Of a DNA stretch of 64,000 nt, positions 48,192 to 56,787 are shown one piece after another. The number at the start of each line of letters is the position of its first letter. Position 1 is the first letter of the stretch. The stretch is from Phycisphaerae bacterium. Its GTDB lineage: Bacteria; Planctomycetota; Phycisphaerae; Phycisphaerales; UBA1924. The stretch is from contig VGXM01000010.1 of NCBI GenBank assembly GCA_016873295.1, forward strand, positions 1 through 64,000, in the 5' to 3' direction. The translations under genes were made by a program, and so were the position numbers. The notes under the pieces were generated by a model. It was not told the origin of the DNA. It worked only from the letters and a program-made list of their open reading frames with translations, and made no database searches.

Positions 48192-48974
48192 CTACTCGAC
48201 AGGATCCTCGGGGTGTCGCGGGGCCCCGCACTCGGGGCAGCTCGGGCCCGGGGCCATGCTCGTCCGCGACGAAGGGGCCCGCGAACCCCACGCGGACGAG
48301 GAGGTAGTGGCGCGAGTCGGAAGAACGTGCACCAAGGCGCCGGCGGGCGCCGCGGGTGCCACGGGCGAGCCGCCTTGCGGATCGCCCGTGCCGGCGTCGG
48401 GACGGGCGTTGACAGCCGCACGGGTCATCGGGCGAAGCGCCCGATGACCCGTGGCACCCGGAGCGCTCCGTCCACGGACTTCCGACTCGCGCCAGGAGAT
48501 CATCGCCACCGCCATCGCGATCACGACGACGCCCACGCCCAGGACTCCTCCGCCCACGCCCACCAGCAACAACACGATCAGGGCAGGCACGAGGCACGCG
48601 ATGGCGATGAGGATCGTGATGCCCTCGGCGCCCGCGAGCGACCAGTACAGGCGCGAGGTCGAGAAGCCGCGGAAGAGCAGGACCAGGTCGGGCTTCTCGC
48701 CGCGTGCGGCCCGCACGCCGATGTAGGCGCTTCCCGCCTGCAACTGGGCGCTGACCAGCAGCATGAGGGGGAGGGTCAGGAGCCCCTCGATGGACAGCGC
48801 GTTCTCGACGACGACTTGGACGACGCCCAGGCCGAACGAGATCGCGATGATCACAACCACCGCAAGGAGCAGCATCCCGTAGTTCGACTTGAACGCCCAC
48901 CACCCGACGCTGAACGCCTCGGTGACGGTAACCGCGGGTTCTTCCCCCGGCGGCGTGTACGTTGGCTGCGACAT
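48192..48974 (-). CDS. Membrane protein whose C-terminus is encoded by an inserted repeat element
   Basis: A 260-residue reading frame. Residues 1-160 are a plausible membrane protein: MSQPTYTPPGEEPAVTVTEA, then helices at about 30-53, 60-82 and 115-158. From about residue 161 to 223 the frame runs through the 187-bp element at 48308-48494 (WRESEVRGRSAPGATGHR and on), which contains no stop in this frame. The last 37 residues come from the far side and include CPECGAP. So the original C-terminus has been replaced. The function of the N-terminal part is unknown. Confidence 0.6.
   Translation of the reverse strand: MSQPTYTPPGEEPAVTVTEAFSVGWWAFKSNYGMLLLAVVVIIAISFGLGVVQVVVENALSIEGLLTLPLMLLVSAQLQAGSAYIGVRAARGEKPDLVLLFRGFSTSRLYWSLAGAEGITILIAIACLVPALIVLLLVGVGGGVLGVGVVVIAMAVAMISWRESEVRGRSAPGATGHRALRPMTRAAVNARPDAGTGDPQGGSPVAPAAPAGALVHVLPTRATTSSSAWGSRAPSSRTSMAPGPSCPECGAPRHPEDPVE
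48308..48494. mobile_element. Single copy of the 182-bp TIR element (MITE-like)
   Basis: A 187-bp element bounded by perfect 15-bp terminal inverted repeats, TGGCGCGAGTCGGAA and TTCCGACTCGCGCCA. Inside there is a second inverted pair (GGGTGCCACGGG / CCCGTGGCACCC) and a hairpin CGGGTCATCGGGCG-AAG-CGCCCGATGACCCG. It is near-identical to the repeat unit at 60187-60909. No target-site duplication is obvious. It encodes no transposase, so movement would need a helper elsewhere. Confidence 0.75.
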
Positions 48975-49030
48975 GAGGGAGCCTCCTCGCGCGGGGCAGG
49001 ATACCGCCCGCCGATTCGGCGCGCGCCGGG

Positions 49031-49888
49031 CTACGGGCGGAGCGCGATGGCGCCGACCTCGCTCGCCAGTCGCCGGGCCGCGCCCCGGATGCTCTGGCGC
49101 CAGTCCCCCTCGCCCCCCGGGTAGATCACGCTGCGGCTGGCGGTGACGAGCAGGCCCGACTCGCCGGGGGAGCGGGCGCCCGGGCGCCGCATGCCGCGCA
49201 CGTCGTCGGGCGTGCCCCCCTGGGCCCCGTACCCCGGCACGAGGAAGACCTGGTCGGGCATGCGGGCCCGCAGGGCCGGGCCGTCCTCGGGCTTGGTCGC
49301 GCCCACCACGGCCCCGACGTCGGAGAGCCCGCGCGCCCCCCGACGCGGCTCGCCGATGGCGCGCACGTGGTCGGCCATCATCTCCGCCACCGTGCGCCCG
49401 TCCGCCAGGCGCTGCGACTGCACCGCGTCCGACCCGGGGTTGCTCGTGCGCACCAGCACGAAGACCCCGCCCGAATAGGGCGCCAGCGTGTCCGGCCCCA
49501 GGTACCCCGAGACCGTCAGGGCGTCGGCGCGGGCGTGCTCGAAGGCGGCGGCGGCGTAGTGCTCCGCCGACATCCCGATGTCGCCCCGCTTGGCGTCCAG
49601 CACCGTCACCAGCCCCCGCCCACGGGCCTCGGAGAGCACCCCCTCCAGCGTGCGCACGCCCTCGGCTCCGTAACGCTCGAAGCACGCGGACTGGACCTTC
49701 ACCGCGGGCACGACCCCCGCGACCGCCTCCAGCACGCCCGAGCAGAACTGCGCGATGGCCCGCGCCGGCTCCCAATGCGCCGACCGCACCTCCTCGGGCA
49801 GGCGGTCGACGACCGGGTCGAGCCCCACGCACACGGGAGACCCCGCGCGGTCGATGGCGTCGGCGAGTCGGTCGGCAAAGTGCGTCAT
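49031..49888 (-). CDS. pyrF: Orotidine 5'-phosphate decarboxylase
   Basis: A 285-residue enzyme of UMP synthesis. The N-terminal GSPVCVGLDPVVDRLPEE, the catalytic motif VTVLDAKRGDIGMSAEHYA (D-x-K-x-x-D), and the phosphate-loop region VFLVPGYGAQGG and LLVTASRSVIY fit the longer PyrF type 2 group. All key residues are in place. It stands alone on the minus strand, divergent from the DUF971 gene. Confidence 0.94.
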   Translation of the reverse strand: MTHFADRLADAIDRAGSPVCVGLDPVVDRLPEEVRSAHWEPARAIAQFCSGVLEAVAGVVPAVKVQSACFERYGAEGVRTLEGVLSEARGRGLVTVLDAKRGDIGMSAEHYAAAAFEHARADALTVSGYLGPDTLAPYSGGVFVLVRTSNPGSDAVQSQRLADGRTVAEMMADHVRAIGEPRRGARGLSDVGAVVGATKPEDGPALRARMPDQVFLVPGYGAQGGTPDDVRGMRRPGARSPGESGLLVTASRSVIYPGGEGDWRQSIRGAARRLASEVGAIALRP

Positions 49889-49935
49889 GCGGACTCCCCC
49901 CGCATCGTACAGTTCGCACCCCCGCCGGGCACGCC

Positions 49936-50271
49936 ATGGAACCCGCCCCCACCCACATCGACCTCAAGAAGGATCGCGGGCTCACCGTCCAGTGGGCCGA
50001 CGGCTCCACGAGCTACTACTCCATCGCCTACCTCCGCAAGATGTCCCCCTCGGCGGAGATGCGGCAGCTCCGCGAGGAGATGGACAGGAACCCGCTGGCG
50101 ATCCTGCCGGGCGGGCGCACGGGCCCGGTGGTCGCCGAGAGTGCCGAGCTGGTCGGCAACTACGCCCTCCGCATCCGCTTCAGCGACGGGCACCGGACGG
50201 GGCTCTACACCTGGGACTACCTGCGCGGGATCGACCCGGCGTCGGGCGCCGCGCCCACCGGCGGGGCCTGA
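49936..50271 (+). CDS. DUF971 domain protein
   Basis: A 111-residue protein consisting of a single DUF971 (gamma-butyrobetaine hydroxylase N-terminal-like) domain: LTVQWADGSTSYYSIAYLRK, then a short acidic helix, and YALRIRFSDGHRTGLYTWDY-LR. In some bacteria the domain is linked with Fe-S cluster carrier proteins. No such gene is next to it. A TACAGT box lies about 24 nt before the ATG. Confidence 0.9.
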   Translation: MEPAPTHIDLKKDRGLTVQWADGSTSYYSIAYLRKMSPSAEMRQLREEMDRNPLAILPGGRTGPVVAESAELVGNYALRIRFSDGHRTGLYTWDYLRGIDPASGAAPTGGA

Positions 50272-50283
50272 AAGGCCCCGCCC

Positions 50284-50366
50284 TTCCGAGCCGACCGCGC
50301 GAGCGGTCGGACGTGGGCGGCGGGCGCACTGCCCCGACGGCTTGCGCCGTCGGCTCGGAAAGAGCC
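50284..50366. repeat. REP-like palindrome pair, family C
   Basis: TTCCGAGCCGACCGCGCGAG with CGGTCGG, then CGACGGCTTGCGCCGTCGGC with TCGGAA. Two hairpins in the convergent gap between the DUF971 and phosphoribosyltransferase genes. Confidence 0.65.
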
Positions 50367-50381
50367 GGACCCGGGCGCCCC

Positions 50382-51041
50382 TCAGGGCGCGGGGGCGAAG
50401 GCCCGCAGCACGTCGATGACGCGCTCGTCGGAGACGGGGGAGAAGTCGCGGTAGAACTGGCCCACGGCGACGAAGTCGTCGTCGGCGATGAGGCACTCGA
50501 GGCGGCCCTTCTCGCCGCACAGGGCCCGGATCTGCCCGACCCGCGCCGCCGGCATCGCCGGCAGGGCGACGATGATCTCGCGCGGGTCGGCGCCCCGCAC
50601 GGCGCCCAGGGCCGCCACGAGCGTCGCGCCCGTCGCCATGCCGTCGTCGGTCACGATCACGGATCGCCCCGCCATGGGCGCCGGCGGGCGCACGGCCCGG
50701 AAGAGCCGCGAGCGCCGCTGGATCTCGGCCATCTGGAACCGGCGCTCCCGCTCCAGCTCGTCGCCCAACTGGTCGGCGACGGACGCTCCGATGTCGTTCA
50801 GGTGCATCTCGCCGCTCTCGGCCACGGCCCCCAGGGCCAGCTCGGGCTGATCGGGCGAGCGGAGCTTGCGGGCGAGCACCACGTCGAGGTCGGCGTTCAG
50901 GGCCCGGGCGATGGGCTCGGCGACGTCGATCCCGCCGCGCGGGATCGCCAGCACCAGGGGGCGCACGAGCGGGAGGGTCGCGAGGCGCTCGCCCAGCAGG
51001 CGCCCCGCCTCGGCGCGGTCGGCGAGAGCGGCGCGGATCAT
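50382..51041 (-). CDS. Phosphoribosyltransferase family protein
   Basis: A 219-residue PRTase-fold protein. It has the PRPP-binding signature VIVTDDGMATGATLVAAL and an early VLAIPRGGIDVAEPIARAL segment, followed by VVLARKLRSPDQPELALGA. This subgroup often sits next to, or is fused to, a dienelactone hydrolase-type protein, as here, and its substrate is not known. Start 51041 (MIRAALAD) overlaps the stop of the upstream hydrolase gene by 4 bp. Confidence 0.87.
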   Translation of the reverse strand: MIRAALADRAEAGRLLGERLATLPLVRPLVLAIPRGGIDVAEPIARALNADLDVVLARKLRSPDQPELALGAVAESGEMHLNDIGASVADQLGDELERERRFQMAEIQRRSRLFRAVRPPAPMAGRSVIVTDDGMATGATLVAALGAVRGADPREIIVALPAMPAARVGQIRALCGEKGRLECLIADDDFVAVGQFYRDFSPVSDERVIDVLRAFAPAP

Positions 51042-51691
51042 GGCGTGCCCCCGAGCAGGCGGGCCGCGAACCAGTCCGAGGCGAGGCGCGCCACGGTCTC
51101 CAGCGCGCCCGGCTCCTCGAACAGGTGCGTCGCGCCCGGCACGATCTCCAGCCGCTTCTCGCACCGCAGGCGGGCCAGGGCTTCGCGGTTGAGGTCCAGC
51201 ACGGCGTCGTCGAGGCCCCCCACGATGAGCAGCGTGGGCGCGGTCACGAGGGGCAGATGCTCCGCCGCCAGGTCGGGTCGACCGCCCCGCGACACGACCG
51301 CCCGGATCCGGGCATCGCCGGCGGCGGCGACCAGGGCCGCGCCCGCTCCCGTGCTGGCGCCGAAGTACCCCAGCGCCCGCCCCGGCTCGCGTTGGTGCAG
51401 CCAGTCCGCCGCCGCACGCAGCCGCTCGGCCAGCAGCGGGATGTCGAAGACGTTGGCGCGGATCGCGGACTCTTCCTCGGTGAGCAGGTCGAAGAGCAGC
51501 GTGCCGGTCCCGGCGTCCCGGATCACTCCCGCGACGGCCCGGTTGCGCGGGCTGAGGCGGCCGCTGCCGGAGCCGTGGGCGAAGAGCACCACGCCGCCCG
51601 CGCCCGTCGGCACGTGCAGCGTTCCCCTCAGCCCGCCCCCCCGGATCGGGATGGTGACTTGGGCGCCGGGTTGTCGATCGAGCCCACCCAT
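51038..51691 (-). CDS. Alpha/beta hydrolase (dienelactone hydrolase-like)
   Basis: A 217-residue hydrolase. VVLFAHGSGSGRLSPRN gives the oxyanion region; the nucleophile elbow is GYFGASTGAGAAL (Ser in G-x-S-x-G); Asp lies in LIVGGLDDAVLDLN and His in IVPGATHLFEEPG, so the triad is complete. It is translationally coupled to the phosphoribosyltransferase by an ATGA overlap. The substrate is unknown. Confidence 0.88.
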   Translation of the reverse strand: MGGLDRQPGAQVTIPIRGGGLRGTLHVPTGAGGVVLFAHGSGSGRLSPRNRAVAGVIRDAGTGTLLFDLLTEEESAIRANVFDIPLLAERLRAAADWLHQREPGRALGYFGASTGAGAALVAAAGDARIRAVVSRGGRPDLAAEHLPLVTAPTLLIVGGLDDAVLDLNREALARLRCEKRLEIVPGATHLFEEPGALETVARLASDWFAARLLGGTP

Positions 51692-51785
51692 GTCGCGGCC
51701 CTCGATTCGGGCGGTCGGGCGATGCTGAATGGTAGGGTGCGCGCGGCGCCGGGACGGGCGCGGGGGCGTCGCGCTAGCCTCCCGG

Positions 51786-53933
51786 GTGGACCCCGCCCAG
51801 GCCGAACGGATCGCCCTGAACACTCCGCTGGACGCGGTGGGGGGGATCGGTCCGACCGACGCCGGGGCCCTGGGCGCGATGGGGCTGACCAACGTCGGCC
51901 GCCTGGTCGCGCACCTGCCGCACCGGCACGAGAAGCTGGAGGCCGAGAGCGACATCGGGGCCCTGGCGCCGGAGCTGCTGGCGTCGGCGCGGGGCGAGGT
52001 GCTGTCGGTGCGGGCGCTGGTGTGGCCGCACGCGCGGGTCCCCCGGGTCGAGGCGGTCATCGCCGACGGCACCGGGCGGCTCGAGGTCGTGTGGTTCAAC
52101 ATGCTGTGGATGCGTCACAAGGTCAGGCCGGGCGTGCGCGTGCGCGTCCAGGGCCGCACCGAGCGCTTCAAGCAGGCGCTGCGGATGGTCAACCCGCAGA
52201 CGGAGGTGCTGCCGGACGACGAGCCCGCCCCGCGCGAGGCCCGCGTGCGCCCCATCTACCCCGCCACCGAGCGGATGCCCTCGTGGCGGATCGCGCGGTG
52301 CGTGGGCGAGGTGCTGGACCGGGCCCTGCCCCTCATCGAGGAGCACCTGCCGGAGGCGTACCGCGTCGAGCGCGGCCTGCCGGCCCTCGCCGACGCCTAC
52401 CGCATGATGCACGCGCCCCGCGACGAGCGCGAGTTCACCCTCGCCCGGCGCCGCCTGGCCTACGACGAACTCCTGCTCCTGCAACTGGGCGTGCACATGA
52501 AGCGGGCCCACCTGAGGCGGACGCTCAAGGCCCCCGCCCTGCGCTGGAGCCAGGCCATCGACCGGCACATCCGCGAGCGCTTCCCCTTCCCCCTCACCCC
52601 CGGGCAGGACGCCGTGGTCAAGGACATCGTCAAGGACCTGTCGAGCCCCACGCCCACCAACCGCCTGATCCAGGGCGACGTGGGGTCGGGCAAGACGGTC
52701 GTGGCGCTCTACGCGATGCTCATGGCGGTGGCGGACGGGAAGCAGGCGGCCCTCATGGCCCCCACCGAGATCCTCGCCGAGCAGCACGGCGCCTCCATGG
52801 GCCGGATGCTCGAGGGCTCGCGCGTGCGCCTGGCCCTGCTCACGGGCTCGACGCCCGAGGACCAGCGCGCGTCGATCCTCCGTGGGCTGGAGGGCGGGGA
52901 GGTTGATCTCCTGGTCGGCACGCACGCGCTGCTGGGGGAGCGCGTGCGCTACGCCTCGCTCGCCGTCGCCGTCATCGACGAGCAGCACCGCTTCGGCGTG
53001 CACCAGCGGGCGGTGCTGCGGAGCAAGGGCACGGTGCAGCAGGGCGGGCCCGCGCCCTCGCCCCTGGACGACACCGTCACGCCGCACGTCCTGGTGATGA
53101 CGGCCACGCCCATCCCGCGCACGCTCGCGATCACGCTCTTTGGCGACCTGGACGTCTCGACGATCGCGGGATTGCCGCCGGGGCGCCAACCCGTGCGCAC
53201 GATCGTGGTGGGGCCCGACGACCGCCCCGCCGTCTACCGCCGACTCCGCCAGAAGCTCGACGCGGGCGAGCAGGCGTTCGTGGTCGTGCCGGTGATCGAC
53301 GGCGCGGAGGAGGAGGGCGACTCGGGGCTCAAGGGCGTGCGGGCCCTGGTGCGCGAGCTGCAGGGCGGGCCCCTGGAGGGGAAGCGCCTGGCGGCCCTCC
53401 ACGGGCGCCTCAAGCCCTCGACGCGCGACCTGGTGATGGGGCGCTTCCGCGCCGGGCTGATCGACGCGCTGGTGGCGACCACGGTGATCGAGGTGGGCGT
53501 GGACGTGCCCAACGCGACCAACATGATCGTCGAGCACGCCGACCGCTTCGGGCTGGCCCAGCTGCACCAGTTGCGGGGGCGCGTGGGTCGGGGCGAGAAG
53601 GCCTCGGCGTGCGTGCTCATCGCCGACCCGACGACGGAGGACGCCCAGGACCGCCTGAAGGTGATGGAGAGGGTGAGCGACGGGTTCGCGCTGGCGGAGC
53701 GCGACCTGGAGATCCGCGGGCCGGGCGAGCTCTTCGGCACGCGCCAGTCGGGCCTGCCCCCCTTCAAGGTGGCGGACCTGCGCCAGGACCTTGGCCTGCT
53801 CACCGCCGCCCGGCGCGACGCGGCCGCGTGGATCGACGCGTCCCCGGGGCTCTCCCACCCCCAGGAGCGGCTGCTGCTGCGTCGGCTCGTCAAGACCTAC
53901 GGCGCCTCGCTCGGGCTGGGCGACGTGGGGTGA
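51786..53933 (+). CDS. recG: ATP-dependent DNA helicase RecG
   Basis: A 715-residue helicase that remodels stalled forks and branched DNA. The N-terminal wedge/OB region (GAMGLTNVGRLVAHLPHRHE) is followed by helicase motifs: I GDVGSGKTVVALYAM, Ia APTEILAEQH, II AVIDEQHRFGVHQ, III MTATPIPRTLAIT, V-VI ATTVIEVGVDVPNAT and QLHQLRGRVGRG. It is slightly longer than E. coli RecG through an insertion near the DEQH box. I prefer the GTG at 51786 (VDPAQAERI), just after a TAGCCT sequence; an ATG at 51729 would add 19 Arg-rich residues. Confidence 0.95.
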   Translation: MDPAQAERIALNTPLDAVGGIGPTDAGALGAMGLTNVGRLVAHLPHRHEKLEAESDIGALAPELLASARGEVLSVRALVWPHARVPRVEAVIADGTGRLEVVWFNMLWMRHKVRPGVRVRVQGRTERFKQALRMVNPQTEVLPDDEPAPREARVRPIYPATERMPSWRIARCVGEVLDRALPLIEEHLPEAYRVERGLPALADAYRMMHAPRDEREFTLARRRLAYDELLLLQLGVHMKRAHLRRTLKAPALRWSQAIDRHIRERFPFPLTPGQDAVVKDIVKDLSSPTPTNRLIQGDVGSGKTVVALYAMLMAVADGKQAALMAPTEILAEQHGASMGRMLEGSRVRLALLTGSTPEDQRASILRGLEGGEVDLLVGTHALLGERVRYASLAVAVIDEQHRFGVHQRAVLRSKGTVQQGGPAPSPLDDTVTPHVLVMTATPIPRTLAITLFGDLDVSTIAGLPPGRQPVRTIVVGPDDRPAVYRRLRQKLDAGEQAFVVVPVIDGAEEEGDSGLKGVRALVRELQGGPLEGKRLAALHGRLKPSTRDLVMGRFRAGLIDALVATTVIEVGVDVPNATNMIVEHADRFGLAQLHQLRGRVGRGEKASACVLIADPTTEDAQDRLKVMERVSDGFALAERDLEIRGPGELFGTRQSGLPPFKVADLRQDLGLLTAARRDAAAWIDASPGLSHPQERLLLRRLVKTYGASLGLGDVG

Positions 53934-53935
53934 CG

Positions 53936-53959
53936 GCGCCCACAGAAGCGTGTGGGCGC
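53936..53959 (+). terminator. Hairpin after recG
   Basis: GCGCCCACA / TGTGGGCGC, a 9-bp perfect stem with a 6-nt loop, 3 nt past the stop codon. There is only a weak T tract after it. Confidence 0.5.
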
Positions 53960-54016
53960 GGTCGTTCCGGCGGGCGCGAGCGCGACGCAACCGGTGACGG
54001 CACCGGCCCGGGCTGG

Positions 54017-54022
54017 TATAGT
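54017..54022 (+). promoter_or_regulatory. Candidate -10 box (TATAGT) before HTH regulator
   Basis: The box ends 7 nt before the ATG at 54030, the clearest example in the window of a TANNNT box that would give a leaderless transcript. Confidence 0.5.
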
Positions 54023-54029
54023 CGGCACC

Positions 54030-54515
54030 ATGGACCTGTCACCGCTGCACGAGCGCATGCGTCTTGCGGTCGGGGAGGAGGCGACGTACCGCCAGGTCGC
54101 GGACCGCACCGGCGCCAACGCCGAGTCGGTCCGGCGCTACTTGCAGGGGCACGCGCCCAGCATCGAGTTCGTGGTGGCGATGTGCCGCTGCTTCGGCGTC
54201 AGCGCCGACTGGCTCCTTACCGGGCGCGGGCCCATGAAGGCCAGCGACCTCAAGGGGCACGTCCTGGGCGAGTCCTCCGCCGGCGAGCTCTTCACCGCCG
54301 TCGCCGACAACCTCGAACGCCTCCTCGCACGCGTCGACCGCCTCGAACGCTACATGCAGACGATCGAAACACAGTTGCGTGGCCTGGGAGCCTCGGCCGG
54401 CACAGAATCGGGGGATGCCCATGACGCCCCACAACCCGCCTCTGATCCCCCGTCCGTCCGCGTCCGCCAGCTCCGAGAGACTCTTGCCCAACGACCACGC
54501 CCGGATGCTGGTTGA
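54030..54515 (+). CDS. Helix-turn-helix regulator with coiled-coil tail
   Basis: A 161-residue protein. Residues 1-60 form an XRE-type helix-turn-helix: YRQVADRTGANAESVRRYLQ, then IEFVVAMCRCFGVSADWLLT, the latter matching the post-HTH segment of phage-repressor-like regulators. A short helix with coiled-coil character (LFTAVADNLERLLARVDRLE) follows, and the C-terminus is Pro/Ser-rich. The downstream gene overlaps its 3' end. The targets are unknown. Confidence 0.85.
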   Translation: MDLSPLHERMRLAVGEEATYRQVADRTGANAESVRRYLQGHAPSIEFVVAMCRCFGVSADWLLTGRGPMKASDLKGHVLGESSAGELFTAVADNLERLLARVDRLERYMQTIETQLRGLGASAGTESGDAHDAPQPASDPPSVRVRQLRETLAQRPRPDAG

Positions 54516-54777
54516 GTTGCTCCGCCCCGTCGGGCCCGAGTTGGCCCGGCGCTGGCTCGCCGCCCTGCTCCTGGTCCCCGAGGGCGACCGCGCCGGCGTC
54601 GTGCGCACGATCGAGGAACACCTGGCGGGGCTCTACGGCGGGGCGGCCCGGGGCGAGGAGATCACGCTCCGGCACCCCCCGGAGCAGAAGCAGGGGTACG
54701 TCGAGCAGGTCGAGGTCACCTACGCCCGCCCGCCCGCCAAGCCCCGGGGAAGCCGGCGCCGCTCCGCCGGCGACTGA
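54415..54777 (+). CDS. Unknown small protein overlapping the HTH gene
   Basis: A 120-residue protein; the start may be 54415, 54421 or 54505. The body LVELLRPVGPELARRWLAAL ... GVVRTIEEHLAGLYGG looks like a short helical domain, ending in a basic PAKPRGSRRRSAGD tail. With the first start it overlaps the HTH gene by 101 bp; with the last by 11 bp. I do not recognise it. Confidence 0.6.
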   Translation: MPMTPHNPPLIPRPSASASSERLLPNDHARMLVELLRPVGPELARRWLAALLLVPEGDRAGVVRTIEEHLAGLYGGAARGEEITLRHPPEQKQGYVEQVEVTYARPPAKPRGSRRRSAGD

Positions 54778-54796
54778 GCGGCCTCTACCATCGCGC

Positions 54797-56623
54797 ATGG
54801 GCTTCAACCAGGCGGTGGCCGAGGCGCTCGACCAGATCGCCAGCCTGATCGAGCTGACGGGGGGCGACTCCTTCCGGGCGTCGGCCAACGCGCGGGCCGC
54901 ACGCACCATCGCCAGCCAGTCGCGCGACCTGCGCCCCATCGCCGACGACCCCGCCCGGCTCAAGGAGATCCCGGGCATCGGCGTCAGGATCGCGGACAAG
55001 ATCGGCGAGTTCGCCGCCACCGGGCACATCAAGGAGCTCGACGACCTTCGCGCCGAGGTGCCCCCGGGTCTGATGGACCTGCTGGCCATCCCGGGGCTGG
55101 GGCCCAAGACCGTCCGCGTCTTCTGGAAGGAGGGCGGCGTCACCGACCGCGACTCCCTCAAGCGCATCATCGACAACGGGTCCATCCTCGGCCTCCCCCG
55201 CATGGGCGAGAAGGCCGTCGAGAAGATCAAGCGGGCCATGTCCTTCGCCGAGAAGGCGTCGGCCCGCCTGCACCTCGGGCTGGCCCAGCCCGTCGCCGAC
55301 CGCATCGTCGACTCCTTGCGCAAGGCCCGGGGCGTCGCCGACGCCACGTCCGCCGGGTCGCTCCGGCGCGGCAGGGAGACCGTCGGCGACGTCGACATCC
55401 TCGTGAGCCTCAAGCCGCGGGGGGACGCGGCGTCGGTCGCCGAGGCCTTCCGCACGCTGCCGGGCGTCCGGCACGTCCTGGCCTCGGGCGACACGCGCTC
55501 CAGCATCCTCATGGCCGTCGACCCCGAACTGGGGCGCTGGACCCTCGAAGGCAAGGAGGGCGACGAGGCGACCGCCACGGGGCCCACCGTGCAGGTCGAC
55601 CTGCGCGTGCTCCCCCAGGCCAGCTACGGGGCGGCCCTGCTCTACTTCACGGGCAGCAAGGACTTCAACGTCGCCATGCGCAGGATCGCGCTGGACAAGG
55701 GCTACACGCTCAACGAGTACGGGCTCTTTCCGCTCGACGACGACCCCACGCCGCCCCAGCAGCGGGGCGTCGAGCCGGTCGAGTCGGCGACGGAGGAGGC
55801 GATCTTCGGGAAGCTGGGGCTGGCCTGGGCCCCGCCCGAGCTGCGCGAGACCGACGAAGGGCTCACGCTCGACAAGACCCCCGACCTGATCGAGGTCGGC
55901 GACGTCAAGGCCGAACTGCACGCCCACACCGAGGCGAGCGACGGCGTGCTGACCATCGTGGAACTCGCCCGGGAAGCCAAGGCCCGCGGCTTCCACACCC
56001 TCGCCGTCACCGACCACAGCAAGAGCAGCGCCGTCGCCAACGGGCTCTCCGTGGAGCGCCTGCTGGAGCACGTCGACGCCATCCACGCCGCCAGGGCCAA
56101 GGTCAAGGGCATCCGCATCCTGGCGGGGAGCGAGGTCGACATCCTGGCCGACGGCGACCTGGACTACGACGACAAGACCCTCGCCAAGCTCGACCTGGTC
56201 GTCGCCAGCCCGCACACCGCCCTCTCGCAGGACCCGGATGCCGCGACCCGGCGCCTCCTCAAGGCCATCAGGCACCCGCGCGTGCACATCCTCGGGCACC
56301 CGACCGGCAGGCTCATCGGGCGACGCCCCGGGCTCTCCCCCGACATGGGCCGGCTCGTCGCGTCGGCGGCGGAGCACGGCGTCGCCATGGAGATCAACGC
56401 CCACTGGCTGCGCCTCGACCTCCGCGATACCCACGTCCGGGAGGCCCTCGACGCCGGGTGCCTCATCGCCATCAACTGCGACGTCCACTCCCCCGACGAC
56501 TTCGACAACCTCCGCTTCGGCGTGACCACGGGGCGGCGGGGCGGGCTGACCAGGGCCAGGTGCGTCAACACCTGGAGCGCCAAGAAGCTGGGCGAGTGGC
56601 TGGGCACGCGGGGCGGCGGCTGA
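54797..56623 (+). CDS. polX: DNA polymerase/3'-5' exonuclease PolX
   Basis: A 608-residue repair polymerase with a PHP exonuclease domain. The N-terminal HhH-containing part (RLKEIPGIGVRIADKIGEF; LLAIPGLGPKTVRVFW) is followed by the Pol beta-type nucleotidyltransferase core (SAGSLRRGRETVGDVDILVS with the catalytic Asp pair, and VQVDLRVLPQASYGAALLYF). The C-terminal PHP domain has AELHAHTEASDGVLTI, LAVTDHSKS, SEVDILADGDLD, ILGHPTGRLIG and INCDVHSPDDFD, so the metal ligands are present. A TACCAT box ends 5 nt before the ATG. Confidence 0.95.
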   Translation: MGFNQAVAEALDQIASLIELTGGDSFRASANARAARTIASQSRDLRPIADDPARLKEIPGIGVRIADKIGEFAATGHIKELDDLRAEVPPGLMDLLAIPGLGPKTVRVFWKEGGVTDRDSLKRIIDNGSILGLPRMGEKAVEKIKRAMSFAEKASARLHLGLAQPVADRIVDSLRKARGVADATSAGSLRRGRETVGDVDILVSLKPRGDAASVAEAFRTLPGVRHVLASGDTRSSILMAVDPELGRWTLEGKEGDEATATGPTVQVDLRVLPQASYGAALLYFTGSKDFNVAMRRIALDKGYTLNEYGLFPLDDDPTPPQQRGVEPVESATEEAIFGKLGLAWAPPELRETDEGLTLDKTPDLIEVGDVKAELHAHTEASDGVLTIVELAREAKARGFHTLAVTDHSKSSAVANGLSVERLLEHVDAIHAARAKVKGIRILAGSEVDILADGDLDYDDKTLAKLDLVVASPHTALSQDPDAATRRLLKAIRHPRVHILGHPTGRLIGRRPGLSPDMGRLVASAAEHGVAMEINAHWLRLDLRDTHVREALDAGCLIAINCDVHSPDDFDNLRFGVTTGRRGGLTRARCVNTWSAKKLGEWLGTRGGG

Positions 56624-56641
56624 CGCGCGTGGAGTGGGATT

Positions 56642-56769
56642 GGCCGGTGGGGCCGGCCTCCGGCCGGTGCCTGGGGCGGAGCAGCCAACCGACCACCGGG
56701 GCTCTTGCCGCCGATCCCTGACCGCCCGGTCCGCGGCCACCGCCCCGGGCACACCGGCCGGAGGCCGGT
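56642..56769. repeat. REP-like palindromes, family A (two)
   Basis: GGGGCCGGCCTCCGGCCGGT near 56650-56668 and ACCGGCCGGAGGCCGGT at 56753-56769 are in opposite orientation on either side of the polX-ffh gap. They may form a long hairpin. Confidence 0.6.
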
Positions 56770-56787
56770 CCCACCGTACGATCGGGC

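Noticed and set aside
48192-48290. CPECGAP as a real zinc ribbon of the protein at 48974
   Set aside because: It lies past the inserted element, in a frame the original gene may not have used. Only one Cys pair is present, so I describe it but do not assign a zinc domain.
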